Part shown: piece by piece, positions 1 to 9,686 of the stretch | How the letters are laid out: each line of letters starts with the position of its first letter | How positions within the stretch are numbered: position 1 is the first letter of the stretch | NCBI GenBank assembly: GCA_963989385.1 | Contig: OZ022513.1 | Location: 23,315,928 to 23,379,927, forward strand | Direction of reading: 5' to 3' | DNA length: 64,000 bases | Origin: Ctena decussata | Lineage: Eukaryota > Mollusca > Bivalvia > Lucinida > Lucinidae | Notes under the pieces: generated by a model | Seen by the model: only the letters and a program-made list of their open reading frames with translations | What the model was told of the DNA's origin: nothing | Database searches by the model: none | Position numbers and translations under genes: made by a program

Positions 1-24
1 GCGTTTTGAATGTGTACAAATACG

Positions 25-175
25 CGAGCGCCAGTGTATCTCAAAGTAAATTTTTCTGGTCCCAGTAACTTTTAGTTACCAGTAGTTTGAGATAACAGGA
101 GTTGAAATGTATAAGAAATAGGAAAAGGGTCAAAACTATATCCTTTGTCAAAACAGGATACTTTGAGAATTAAGC
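25..175. repeat. Family I palindromic repeat, truncated copy
   Basis: Contains the words TCTCAAAGTAAATTTTTCTGG and TAGTTTGAGATAACAGGAGTT-like sequence. These match the element at 44085-44290, including the later stretch beginning TTTGAAATGTA. The copy seems to run off the left edge of the window or to be decayed. It is non-coding and shows no open frame. The assignment rests only on similarity to the second copy inside this window. Confidence 0.5.
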
Positions 176-1683
176 ATTAAAGGTAATGTTAGCTAACTGT
201 AGTTCCATCATTTATTAAAATTATGAACTCCTTCAAGACCTTCAATATATAAGAGGTACATGACACATGGTCGTGATTTCAGACATATCATAGTTCATTA
301 TCATGGTTTATTTCAGAGTTTAATTGGTATAATTGGTCTCAATCAGCTTCTTTCTGTGAATCTGATACTCAAAATGTAAGCTTTAGATAGAAGAAAATTT
401 AACTAGGTTTAAATCCTTATATTGGAGATGGATGTGGATGTATCATTGCGGCGAAAAGAGAGCAAATGAACTGTTCCCTACAAATAATTAATATCAGTTC
501 ATTGTCAAGTAGTTCTTTAAAAGTGTCACCTGTTATATAGAACTTTTTTATGGTTTTATGAAGGTAATTTGTTTCGCTTTGTAGCCAATTTAACCGCCAA
601 ATTCACTTCCTACTAGGGTACCCAGACTGTTTAAAATGGCTATCACTGTGGAACGGCCTTCCTATGATAAAAGATGCAAAGTTATTTTTTAGTCAAAGAC
701 AAAAGATAAAAAACATGCGATGCTGCTGTCCTGGTAGGTTTCTGCTATACAATTTTGGACCGGGTTAAATTATGACCCTGTTAACAAACTATATGAATGC
801 ATGCACCTACATACATGTACTAGTTGTATATAACATGCCAAAATAAGAAAAAAATGAATAAAAGACAGTTATCAAAATGAATGGCACTAAGGTGATGGTG
901 ATAACATCGGTTAGCAGTGCCTACCGTAATATCTGTTGGCGGTTAGGTACAGGTATGATATAGTAACACAACAAATGAGCTGCTTACCTTATAAAATGTA
1001 TTTGTTAAAGTTGAAAGAATATCATAATAGTGAAGAAAACCTATTATGAAAATAGGCACTGCATATAAGCGAGAACATCGCTCGTTACAATGTGTGGGTG
1101 GTATGATAAAACCTCTCTATGTCTACTACCATGTTAACTCTAAAGTTTTGGAGAAAAATGCGTAATCGAAGTGTAGACCCTGATTTGATTACTCATTGTA
1201 AGATTCCGGATTCAATTTCACAATGCTTTTCTTGTCGTATGAAATTTGTAATAAAAGCATTGCAACTCCACAGCTGCGAACTCCGTCTACAAACTGCTGT
1301 GAAACTGTCAGAAAACAGATTTCCCCCTAGTAATCTATCCCCTCGGAAAACGGGCTATACTTTTTCAGTTTCTTCTCTACAACACTGTATTTTCTTTAAT
1401 TTCACCCAACGCGCAGCCTATTTGTATTTTGTGTGATCACAGAAGCGGTAAAAGTTGACGCCATCTTGTTTTTCTCAAATGGAACGTTTGACGTCATTAC
1501 GTAACGTAGCGACAGAAAGACTGTATGTCCTATATTTCTTATTTTTTCGTTGATTTCTATTCGAACCAGTATGATCATAACTTCCGTTTCGTGTCGTTAC
1601 GAAAGAAATTCCATTGAAAGCAATGTATCTTACAGGTAAAAATATGCCTTACCAATCTTCTACCATAGAACCTCCGCTCTTTG

Positions 1684-1742
1684 AAAGCTCTTTTCAGAGC
1701 TTTGAATTGCAGGCGCCAGGCGCCTGCAAGCGAGTGCTCGCT
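1684..1742. other. Three consecutive small palindromes
   Basis: Three short inverted repeats lie head to tail: AAAGCTCTTTTCAGAGCTTT, then GCAGGCGCCAGGCGCCTGC (nine-base arms around a single A), then AGCGAGTGCTCGCT. The middle one is GC-rich in an AT-rich setting. They may be the remains of a foldback element or a protein-binding cluster; function is unknown. Confidence 0.45.
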
Positions 1743-2186
1743 ATGATGCCAATTATAAAATTACTACTAATATTTAAAATTAGGTACACCTAAATTTGTC
1801 GAATAGCAGAACTTGAAGTTAAACTTTTATCTAATCAATCTGTAAATAATTGTCGTTAAATCTGGAATAAGGTGGCAGATGTAAGATTCTAGAATCCTGC
1901 ATAGAATATTGCATCAGATGCAGTGTACAGAAATAATTTGAGGTTTGCTGATTGCACACTCCTCCTGACGTGTTTCACAAATTATTCTGACATGCTAATT
2001 TAGGATTTCTGCGAAGATACAAACTTAATCTAATGATGATTAGATCTTTAAAGCATTTAATCGGAAAATACTCAGAGAGTGTGAAAGCGACCTAATTACT
2101 CAAGCGAGAAGGTTTCTCGACTGAAATTAAATTGGATGTACTTCTTCGTGCAGTAAATATGCCTTGTAAACGAATGTGCAGATTAA

Positions 2187-2221
2187 AAGTAAATAAATAA
2201 ATAAATATATAAATAAATAAA
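2187..2221. repeat. (AAAT)n microsatellite
   Basis: Imperfect run of AAAT/AAATAT units read directly from the sequence, followed by unique AT-rich DNA. Confidence 0.8.
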
Positions 2222-2445
2222 ACTTAGACAAACGGATAGTCAAAATAAAGCTATACAATTAGGCTAATATATGTGTGAAATTATTTAAGAAAAATACTTT
2301 GTACCTATCTAATATCTCTCTTTACATAACTTATTTATAATGATAAAGTGATGAAGTTCTCACAAAACTCCTGAAAGTGGTGAAACCGAAATTTCGGTTT
2401 GACCATTTTCAGTTTGTTTTTTTGCTTTTTTTTTATTTATATTTT

Positions 2446-2722
2446 TTAGCTTACCTGAGCCGAAGGCTCAGAGGTGAGCTTATAGGATGGGAGTCGAGCC
2501 GTCGTCCGTCCCTTGACAGCTCTGTCTATTGTGCTCTTGATCGGATACTTTTTAAACTTGCATATATTAAATGAGGGCATACATAATGTTTTGGATGAGT
2601 TTAATTTTCAGCCTGATTGGACCACTGACTATGGAGTAGCTGCCCTTGAGCATCTTAAATATCCCTTTAGGTTTACAATGTCTCTCAGGTGAGCATTGTT
2701 GCCCTTTGGGCTACTTGTTTAG
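2446..2722 (+). mobile_element. Family F (AGCTCACCTGAGC) element, short copy
   Basis: Starts with TTAGCTTACCTGAGCC, followed at once by GAAGGCTCAGAGGTGAGC, so the 5' end folds into a stem of about 15 bp. It ends with CTCAGGTGAGCATTGTTGCCC and a small GGGC-type hairpin. The same 5' and 3' ends bound the much longer arrays at 50317-52556 and 58420-61312. This copy lacks the internal tandem units, so it looks like a minimal non-autonomous version. The transposase class is unknown. A Helitron-like origin is possible, because of the terminal hairpins and lack of evident terminal repeats, but it is not shown. Confidence 0.6.
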
Positions 2723-3540
2723 ATAAATCCATGAGTTTGTTTTGTTCACATCAAAATCTTTTCACAGAATTATGTATCGATGCATTCATTTGACTCGACC
2801 AGAATTATCATGATTGTCATATTTGGCTATATTTTTGCTGGCTTTTTACAGAAGCTTGATATGCTGGATTTTCATGTAGGAATTAAAAGAACCTATACCA
2901 TCGTAGTGATATGTTGACATCCGCAAACCGTCGGGCGAGTACTAGGTTAAGTCATGCAAAGTAACTGCATGTAACAGACCTAGGGTTATGAGATTTTTTC
3001 AGGCTGTTCGATTTTTTGTGACCAGGAAAGCAAACGGCAAGAAAAACAATGTACGCTACGTCACATAGCACATGAGAACACAAATATCAGGATCCAATAC
3101 ATTCAATTTCCAGATTCTGCCTTTAACACAATACGGGAAACGGTAGCGATTAAGACGTCCCAAGAAGCAAAATAGGACAAGCGAAAAGCCAAGCGGACAG
3201 CCCTTTCCATGGAGATGGCCATGAAGCTACCCTAAATAAAGAACAAAAATGGCAAAGACTAATAAAAGACCAACGAACGATGACAACTATAGCGAACCAA
3301 ATAAGAGCACGGCCACCTTAGAATGGTCATCGATAATTTACTGACAGAGGCTTAACCCGGGCTATACGAGCGTAATCCCCAGTGTCCTGGGTTCTCTTAT
3401 GGTTCATAAAAGACAATATACTTTTTTTTCCGGGATGTTGTTGCTTTATCGGTTGGTTCGTTTGTCCGTCTGACACCCTTTTATATTGCTAATGGATTAA
3501 AAAGTATAAGAGTACATGCAAAAGCATAGTATTATGTGAC
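2723..3540. other. Unassigned DNA with possible family G relic
   Basis: No gene seen. The part at about 3085-3360, ending GCCACCTTAGAATGGTCATCGATAA, resembles the end of minus-strand family G copies (CCGCCTTGGAACGGTCAGTAA at about 32850). This suggests an old, strongly diverged copy. Confidence 0.3.
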
Positions 3541-3544
3541 AAAA

Positions 3545-3780
3545 AGACGCAACACGAGAAAACCGACAAAGTGGTGGTGCGCATAGCGCAGACCACACAT
3601 CAGCCCGGGCATCCGCCCAGTCTGTCATATTCATCCCAAAGCTCTTAAAGGGTAGCTAAGGGTCTAATCTACCTCTATGCCGACAGCGAAGACTCTGATC
3701 AGACTAGGCGGATGCCTAGGCTAATCTGAGTCTGCGATGGGCGCACAACCGTTTTGTTGGTTTTCTGGGATCGCGGTTCA
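3545..3780. mobile_element. Family A palindromic MITE, copy 1
   Basis: Terminal words CGCAACACGAGAAAACCGAC at the left and GTTGGTTTTCTGGGATCGCGG at the right are inverted copies of each other. Inside the left arm is an imperfect stem around CCCGGGCATCCGCCC, and the right arm carries the mirror version. This copy is more diverged than the 18209, 40999 and 47363 copies and shows no clean target duplication. Non-coding. Confidence 0.75.
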
Positions 3781-4820
3781 AATGATCATCGTCCTTGTAC
3801 ACGTTTCTATTCAGTTGTAGTACACTCCAAAAACCTAAAATGTTTGTTTGCTGCGTTACGCATCAAATGATACTAAAGGACACAAGAATCTTAAACTTGC
3901 ACTATGCTGAAGTACAGGGAGACATTTTCTGGCTTTGGACACCAGCTCTGTTTAACCTAAATCAAGTTTTAAAGCTATTCATAGACTTATGTACTTTTGC
4001 CTTTGCTTTCATGCACGTTTTCGTCTAAATTCTATTTATCGACTTTTACAAACAGTACATGTGTCCTGACTTGAGACGCCTTAATATTAAAAGAAAAGAA
4101 AATCTTCTAGGACAAAGCATTATATCGTCAAACTTGCATTTATTTGGTCTCACTTCCGTGCACTTCTTCTTTAGATTTGCTTTTAATGCAGATAATTAAC
4201 ACGTGTCCCGGACACGTATTATATAATCAACTGGGTGACTTAGACAGAATAACCTCAGATAATAGAATATGAATTTATAAAAATGAACAGGAGAAAGAAT
4301 CAGTGACTATTTTTTATAATATTAGTAAAATAAACACTTTTATCATATGGTATCGCATCTTAGAGTGTAATAAGGCCATGCAATAGAAACGATAATCAAC
4401 TAATGGATTTAATATGCAAATTACGTCTTTAAAAATTTAGCTGTGGCAGCATGAATCATTTGTATTAAGTCGTTTGCTCAACTGACAGAGTATTTTTCTT
4501 TTCCGCATTTACATATTTGAGACTATTTTATACCTTTTATGCACTTTTTTTGTAGGATTGGTGATTTATTCCCTTGATTCCAAAGGATAAGTTTTCTACA
4601 GAATTATAGATTTGGAAACAACTACTTCGTTCTTTTATGTGTTTTATCAAATAATTATTTCGCGAAAAAGATGAGAAATTATATCGTATTAGATGAGCTC
4701 AGAAGGAAAGAAATGTACTATTCCTATGTTACAAGAAACCACACGTATTAACAGAAGGTAGGTGCCATTTAGAGATTACTTTGCGCCTACGATATTACGG
4801 ACATTATATATGACTTAATC
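3781..4820. other. Unassigned AT-rich DNA
   Basis: No gene or recognised repeat. A 77-codon open frame at 3795-4028 has no family signature. Around 4310-4440 the words ATCATATGGTATCGCATCTTAGAGTGTAATAAGGCCATGCA and TAATGGATTTAATATGCAAATTACGTC resemble the tail of the family C foldback at 49596-49949, so a decayed family C fragment is likely there. Confidence 0.4.
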
Positions 4821-4823
4821 TTA

Positions 4824-5966
4824 TGCCCCAGTCACACACACACATTACGGATAGGGCGGATAGTTGTGGACGTTAAATCAACACAATTTGTGGGCGTGTT
4901 CTCTCTCCGCATCGTATCCGTATGGTATCCGCAAGGTCCGCAGGGTATGCTACCAAATTTTGAAAAGTTTAGATATTCAGGCGCGGACGAGTTAACAATG
5001 ATGATCCGTAACTGAAGGCATTTATCCGCATTTATCCGTATCTAATCCGTATCTTATCCGTATCTCGACCTATCGTTCAGCGGTCCACCCAAAATTTGTG
5101 GACAGATACGGTTTCATGCGGTTTGTACGGTTAGTTACGGGTCTCGTTCTGCGTATTGTTACGGACTAATACCCCAGTCAGATTAGCTATTCGCAATTAT
5201 CCTCATCAATACGTATCTGTCAGTATTGGAGTTTAAGTTATCCGTATAGAAACGTATCTGAAGGTAAAAGTCCTTAAAAACACTCCGAACGAGACCCGTG
5301 ACTAACCGTAATTGAAGGTAACGATCTGCGTGAAACTGTATCAGTCCGCAACTTGGGGTGGGCTGCGGAATGATATAATGGTTTATATACGGATTAGATA
5401 CGGATAAGATACGGATAAGATACGGATTATATATGGAAAAATGCGGATAAATGCCTTCAGTTACCTTTTGTTACCGATCAATACGGTTTACTCGTCCGCG
5501 CCTGAATTTTCAAAATTTTCAAAATGTGGAATCGAATCCTGCGGACCCTACGGATACGATACGGACAGTTTCAGACTCTGCGGATGCGATACGGACCTTT
5601 ACGAATAACACCGGGCAGATACGGATTGGCCATCCGTATATGCGATACGGACCATAACGAAGAAAACCGGACATATACGATCGGGCCATCCGTAGCATCA
5701 ACAACATTTTCCGCATCTAGAAGTAACAGAAGTTAATGGAAGGTAAGTATTACGTATACATTCATATCATCCCTCATGGTATTTATTCAAAGGGAAAATA
5801 TTTGACCGCCGACATCCGCATTTATCCTTAACCATACGCTTCTATAGGTAACTGTATCCGTAAATTAATCAAGAAAATAGGCCACGCCCACAAATTCTGC
5901 GGATTACTGTGGATTTTTATCCACAACTATCCGCCCAATCCGTAATGTGTGTGTGTGACTGGGGCA
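4824..5966. mobile_element. 1143-bp terminal-inverted-repeat element rich in ATCCG words, TTA target duplication
   Basis: The left terminus (4824-4870) begins TGCCCCAGTCACACACACAC. The right terminus (5920-5966) is its inverted copy, with one mismatch in 47 bases. TTA flanks both sides (4821-4823 and 5967-5969), consistent with a 3-bp target duplication. Between the ends, about 4900-5165 is the imperfect inverted copy of about 5280-5560, so much of the element can fold back. The interior is packed with ATCCGTAT and its complement. Three small overlapping open frames of about 70 codons (5451-5736) are by-products of this repetition. No transposase is present, so it would need one in trans. A TTA duplication fits the PIF/Harbinger group, but the termini are not diagnostic. 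Confidence 0.85.
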
Positions 5967-6041
5967 TTACTGTTCGCACGTATATAGGTTACTAGAAGGA
6001 ATATCTCTAGACAAAGTAATCAAAGCGCGTCTTCTATAATT

Positions 6042-6276
6042 GAGCCGCGACATGACAAAAGCAGCAAAGTGGCATGTGTGCCCAGCGCAGACTCAGATCA
6101 GCCTGGACAGCCACCAAGTCTTATCAGAGTCTCTGCTGTGCGCTTACAGGGTAAATTAATGTCTAAGCTACCTCAATGCCAACAGCAAAGACTGACCAGA
6201 CTGGGTGGATGTCCCGGCTGATCTGAGTCTTTGCTGGGCGCACGTGCCACTTTGTTGGTTTTGTCGTGTCGCGGCT
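6042..6276. mobile_element. Family A palindromic MITE, copy 2
   Basis: Bounded by GAGCCGCGACATGAC and its inverse GTCGTGTCGCGGCTC. The arms carry CAGATCAGCCTGGACAGCC and the mirror GGCTGATCTGAGTC. The length matches the other full copies at about 235 bp. The flanks are AT-rich but no exact target duplication is visible. Open frames crossing the arms are by-products of the repeat. Confidence 0.85.
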
Positions 6277-6307
6277 CTATATTATTAGGGTCTGTATTGT
6301 TCAGTTT

Positions 6308-6350
6308 TATTATTATTATTATTATTATTATAATTATTATTATTATTATT
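6308..6350. repeat. (TTA)n microsatellite
   Basis: About fourteen TTA/ATT triplets with one interruption, lying just downstream of a family A MITE. Confidence 0.9.
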
Positions 6351-6477
6351 GCTAGTGAAACAAAGAATGTTTATGCAAAATTAAATCATCAGGCCTTGAG
6401 GGAAAAAACGAGACTAATTGACTACTAGTTTTCAAATTGTGTTTAAGCCAGTTACAAGTAAATCTGGACGTAAGTAA

Positions 6478-6780
6478 CGTCCGCTTGTCTATGGTCTCTG
6501 GCGGTTTGGTCGCCTGTTTTGCTGTCCAGTCTGCCAGCTACTTTGTTTTGTTTTGTAATTAAAGAAGAAATAAGTAAAATAGGTGTTGATGCTGTTAATG
6601 GGGTAGCTGAATGACCATCTGTTTGGGAGGGAGCTGCTCATTCGGTTTACTGTGCGTGTCTTTCGTGAACTTGTGTCAATTTTAGTGTGTGTGTGCTTCT
6701 TTCCCTGTTGGTTTTGAGAGCGGAATGTGGGATTTGATTGTATTTTTTCCTGATCATTGCTTATCGTTTTACTTTCTGTA
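6478..6780 (+). repeat. Family G interspersed repeat
   Basis: Begins CCGCTTGTCTATGGTCTCTGG and continues through TGTTTTGTTTTGTAAT, GCTGAATGACCATCTGTTTGGG, GTGCTTCTTTCC and ATTTGATTGTATT. The same ordered words occur at 16184-16480, 20120-20450 and 33805-34180, and in reverse at 32578-32885. The copies are clearly diverged, so the family is old. No coding capacity and no terminal repeats were recognised. Confidence 0.65.
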
Positions 6781-6845
6781 ACTGTTGAACTGGAATAGTG
6801 AGCGAGTCGAGTGAGTGAGTCACGAAATGATCGCTTTTATTTTAT

Positions 6846-7180
6846 ACATAAAGGATCGTACATGAGTGCTCATGTATTATTTAATTTATTTAACGAGTTT
6901 GGGAAAAAGATAAGATGCGAGGCTATGCCGAGCATCTTATCGGCTTTCCCCAACGACTTTTATAGGAGCACGAATGCAAGATTCTGTTTATCATATGACA
7001 CCAAAATTGCATTTTATTAGCAAATTTGCACTAAAACATCACGATTTCGCCATTAGAAAACGCGACGTCTTTATGGACAGCAACGTATTTCGTTACGGCG
7101 TAATTTGCATATTTAATCGACTGGTGGATTATCGTTTTTAATGGATGGCTTTATTCCACTCTCAGATGCGACGTCATATG
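6846..7180 (+). mobile_element. Family C foldback element, copy 1
   Basis: Shares with the copies at 30958, 49596 and 54244 a stem-loop of about 130 bp (CATGAGTGCTCATGTATTA ... AGGAGCACGAATG) whose loop carries GCGAGGCTATGCCGAGC. A 220-bp tail follows, with TTTGCATATTTAATC and CTCAGATGCGACGTCATATG. The open frame 6811-7020 merely reads through the stem; the same peptide pattern recurs in the other copies. The arms here are less well matched than at 49596, so this copy is older. Confidence 0.75.
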
Positions 7181-7189
7181 ATAAATACA

Positions 7190-7353
7190 CATTATTATAA
7201 TAGTAACTTGATCTGGTGTACTGTATCACGTCGAGTTGATGAGCTCATACCATCGGATCACCCGAGACGCTTGCGTCGAGGGTGATCCTATGGTATGAGC
7301 TCATCAACGAGACGTGATACAGTACGCCAGATCAAGTTACTATTATAATAATT
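7190..7353. other. Long inverted repeat with about 75-bp arms
   Basis: The left arm runs from ATTATTATAATAGTAACTTG to ATCGGATCACCC and the right arm from GGGTGATCCTATGGTATGAG to TATTATAATAAT. The loop is GAGACGCTTGCGTCGA. Arm identity is high, with a few mismatches such as GGTGTACTG against GTACGCC. It abuts the tail of the family C copy at 6846-7180. It may be a separate foldback transposon or part of a compound insertion. Confidence 0.8.
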
Positions 7354-7402
7354 TGTTTATTATATACCATAGAGAGCAGCCAGCCATTCATAATTGCCAG
7401 CG

Positions 7403-7498
7403 CTAATGCATCGACCCGGATTTGAACCTGCACGGCAGAGGTATGTAGCTAGTCGTGAGACAAACGCTACCGACTGAGCTATTGAGGCGCGCCATTTT
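7403..7498 (-). repeat. tRNA-like sequence (pol III A and B boxes), probably a SINE head or tRNA pseudogene
   Basis: Read on the minus strand it contains TAGCTCAGTCGG (7470-7481), a perfect match to the tRNA A box, and GGTTCAAATCC (7419-7429), a perfect B box, at normal spacing. The anticodon-stem halves (TTTGT and CTAGC) do not pair, and the acceptor ends do not match each other, so it is unlikely to be a working tRNA gene. It could be a tRNA-derived SINE or a decayed tRNA. No LINE-like tail was recognised. Confidence 0.55.
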
Positions 7499-9376
7499 TA
7501 CGTGTTTGTTGACGTTACGTCACTAGTCTTGTTTCTCTGGTTCTCGTTTCTACGATGCACTCTAAAAATGACGTGCCTGAAGCTGGAACTCAGACATAAC
7601 CTCGTTTTAAAGGATAGTGATACGGATTCAGAAAACGTCAGTTTGATACGGCGTTCTGTATCAGATGAACAGATAACAGGCAGTTCAGAGGGTGTATCAT
7701 TGATTGGTATATAATAAAATCGCTTAGCAGATTGCATATAGAGGACACAAAGCAAATACAGACAAGAGCAGTGTATGTCTTGTCTTTTTTTGTTTAATGG
7801 GGAATGCAAAATGTGACAGGGACGGGGGCGGGAAGGTTATATTAATTATTTTCTTGCAATTTGATTTTTCTTCAGATTATTCAGCCTTAAAAGGGGTAAA
7901 ATTGTCATGATGTTATTAAAAGGGATCTTTATTATTTTCTGAGATTGGGAACCGTGATTTTACTCGAAATGCAATACATTTTTAAATGAAAAAGCAATTC
8001 ATCCATACGTATTTGTGATGGTGTCTTATTATGGAATACAGCGCATTCTGGTCACCATGATTGTGAAAAAATTACCGTTATACCGGTTTGGCCCTTCATT
8101 GGCTTAAGCTACTACCCGTTACAAGCCGGACACTTCTACTGCGGATCCAGTTTGCGGTGTTTTGTTGTTGCGTTCGCCTTTATGGGCATCTGCTTTTCTT
8201 CCTGCTGTGAAAACAGCAATAAGTAACTAGATAGTTTATTAAGCAGCGCCACGACAAACACAACAAAGTGGCATGTGCGTCCAGTGAAGACTCAGATCAG
8301 TCCGGGCATCCGCCCAGCCTGATTAGTGCTGTCGGCATGTAGGTAGCTCAGACTTTTAGCACCCTAGACAGGCCTTTTCTTCCTTAAAAAATACGCCGGA
8401 TGGTATTGAAAAAAAATAGAACGCGCTTGCGTATTTGTTACTAGGGAGCTACTTATGACATTTAATAAGATCTATTAACTCTTAAATTTCCTTGTCCTGG
8501 CATTTTATAGCGTCCTTACAATATAAGCCTCTCAATGATAACAAATAGGAACATTAATCTTTCCCATCCTTTTTAAAGAGACATCGTAAACCATCTTAAG
8601 GTTTAAATTGGCCTTAAAATATTAATTAGCATTAATTCAGATAATATAGTGCCTTTTCCATATCTAAATTTTGTTTTGTATTCATAAAGAATCATAATAT
8701 ATGTCCTAGTCATTATAAACCATTATTAGGAGGTCTTGGCTGACATTTCTGTTAATTGAAGACACATAAAATTAAACGAAACAGCTCATTAAATGTTGAC
8801 GTTTATACGATAAATACTGTGTAAAGTTTTTGTAATGGTATTTTTTTTATTTTTGGGGCATTTTTCAATATGATTATTTTTGGGTTTTTTATCAAAACTA
8901 TTATAATAGTGTGTACTTGGCATATGCTATTTCCTGAATACCAGATACTACACAACAATCAAATAGATTTTTTTAGACCAATATATGCAAATACGTACAA
9001 ACATTGACATATTTATTAGATTATTAGTTTGTCCCAGGCTCATCGGGACTGGCAAAAAAGACGGGCTGTCTAGTGCCTCTGCGGCAGAGCTGCTGATATG
9101 TCATCATTTATCTGAGGTCGGGTAAATATCCTACGACTCCTGATGCAACAAAATATAGTATAAAATTTCCTTTTAAAAGGAAGGCTTGCACAGCTAAGAC
9201 AGTGAAATTTTCATGAGTTGTTATTGAAGTGAACCCGATGGTTAGTGCACTTTCTGTTGCTAACTTTTATTTAGCAAAGTATTTAATTTCTAACTTATTG
9301 AATGGTGGCATTATCCATGGATGTAAGGTAAAAACAAGTGTAGAATTTATTTGAAAAACAAATTGAAGAAATATTT

Positions 9377-9378
<2 letters not shown>
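7499..9378. other. Unassigned DNA with one half-copy of family A
   Basis: No gene. The 103-codon minus-strand and 70-codon plus-strand frames at about 7500-7810 overlap each other and show no family signature. At 8246-8352 only the left half of a family A MITE is present (CCACGACAAACACAACAAAGTGG through CATCCGCCCAGCCTGATTAG), so that copy is truncated at its centre. The rest is AT-rich and featureless to me. Confidence 0.45.

Positions 9379-9416
<38 letters not shown>
9379..9416. repeat. (AC)n microsatellite
   Basis: About nineteen uninterrupted AC dinucleotides followed by AACAAAAAACAACAACAAC. Confidence 0.95.
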
Positions 9417-9418
<2 letters not shown>

Positions 9419-9640
9419 CAAAAAACAACAACAACAGTTTTCCAACGTTTTTGGCGGCCGTTTTAGGCATGTCTCAAGGAAAATAACTATATGGACCTAT
9501 TTCAAGTCTTTTCTTCACGGCTGTTGAGTCACATTTAGTCTGAATCAAAATTTGAGGAAAGACTGTTTCAAACCCATGTCTATGGAATCTTGGCACATCT
9601 GAACTTGGCATCGAAAGAAGACAGTAAATTTATATTTACT

Positions 9641-9686
9641 GAAGTTTATTTTTGGTTTAAGTGGAAGTTTATTTTTGGTTTAAGTG
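9641..9686 (+). repeat. 23-bp direct duplication
   Basis: GAAGTTTATTTTTGGTTTAA plus GTG occurs twice in immediate tandem. The two units are identical, which suggests a recent slippage duplication. Confidence 0.9.

Larger units (their letters stand above)
176..2445. other. Unassigned AT-rich DNA
   Basis: No credible gene. A 105-codon open frame at 1119-1436 has no recognisable domain and no second supporting signal, so it is treated as chance. Around 1440-1500 there are GACGCCATCTTG and TGACGTCATTACGT words that resemble sequence near 62150, possibly an old shared repeat. The short hairpin cluster and the AAAT microsatellite in this span are listed separately. Confidence 0.4.
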
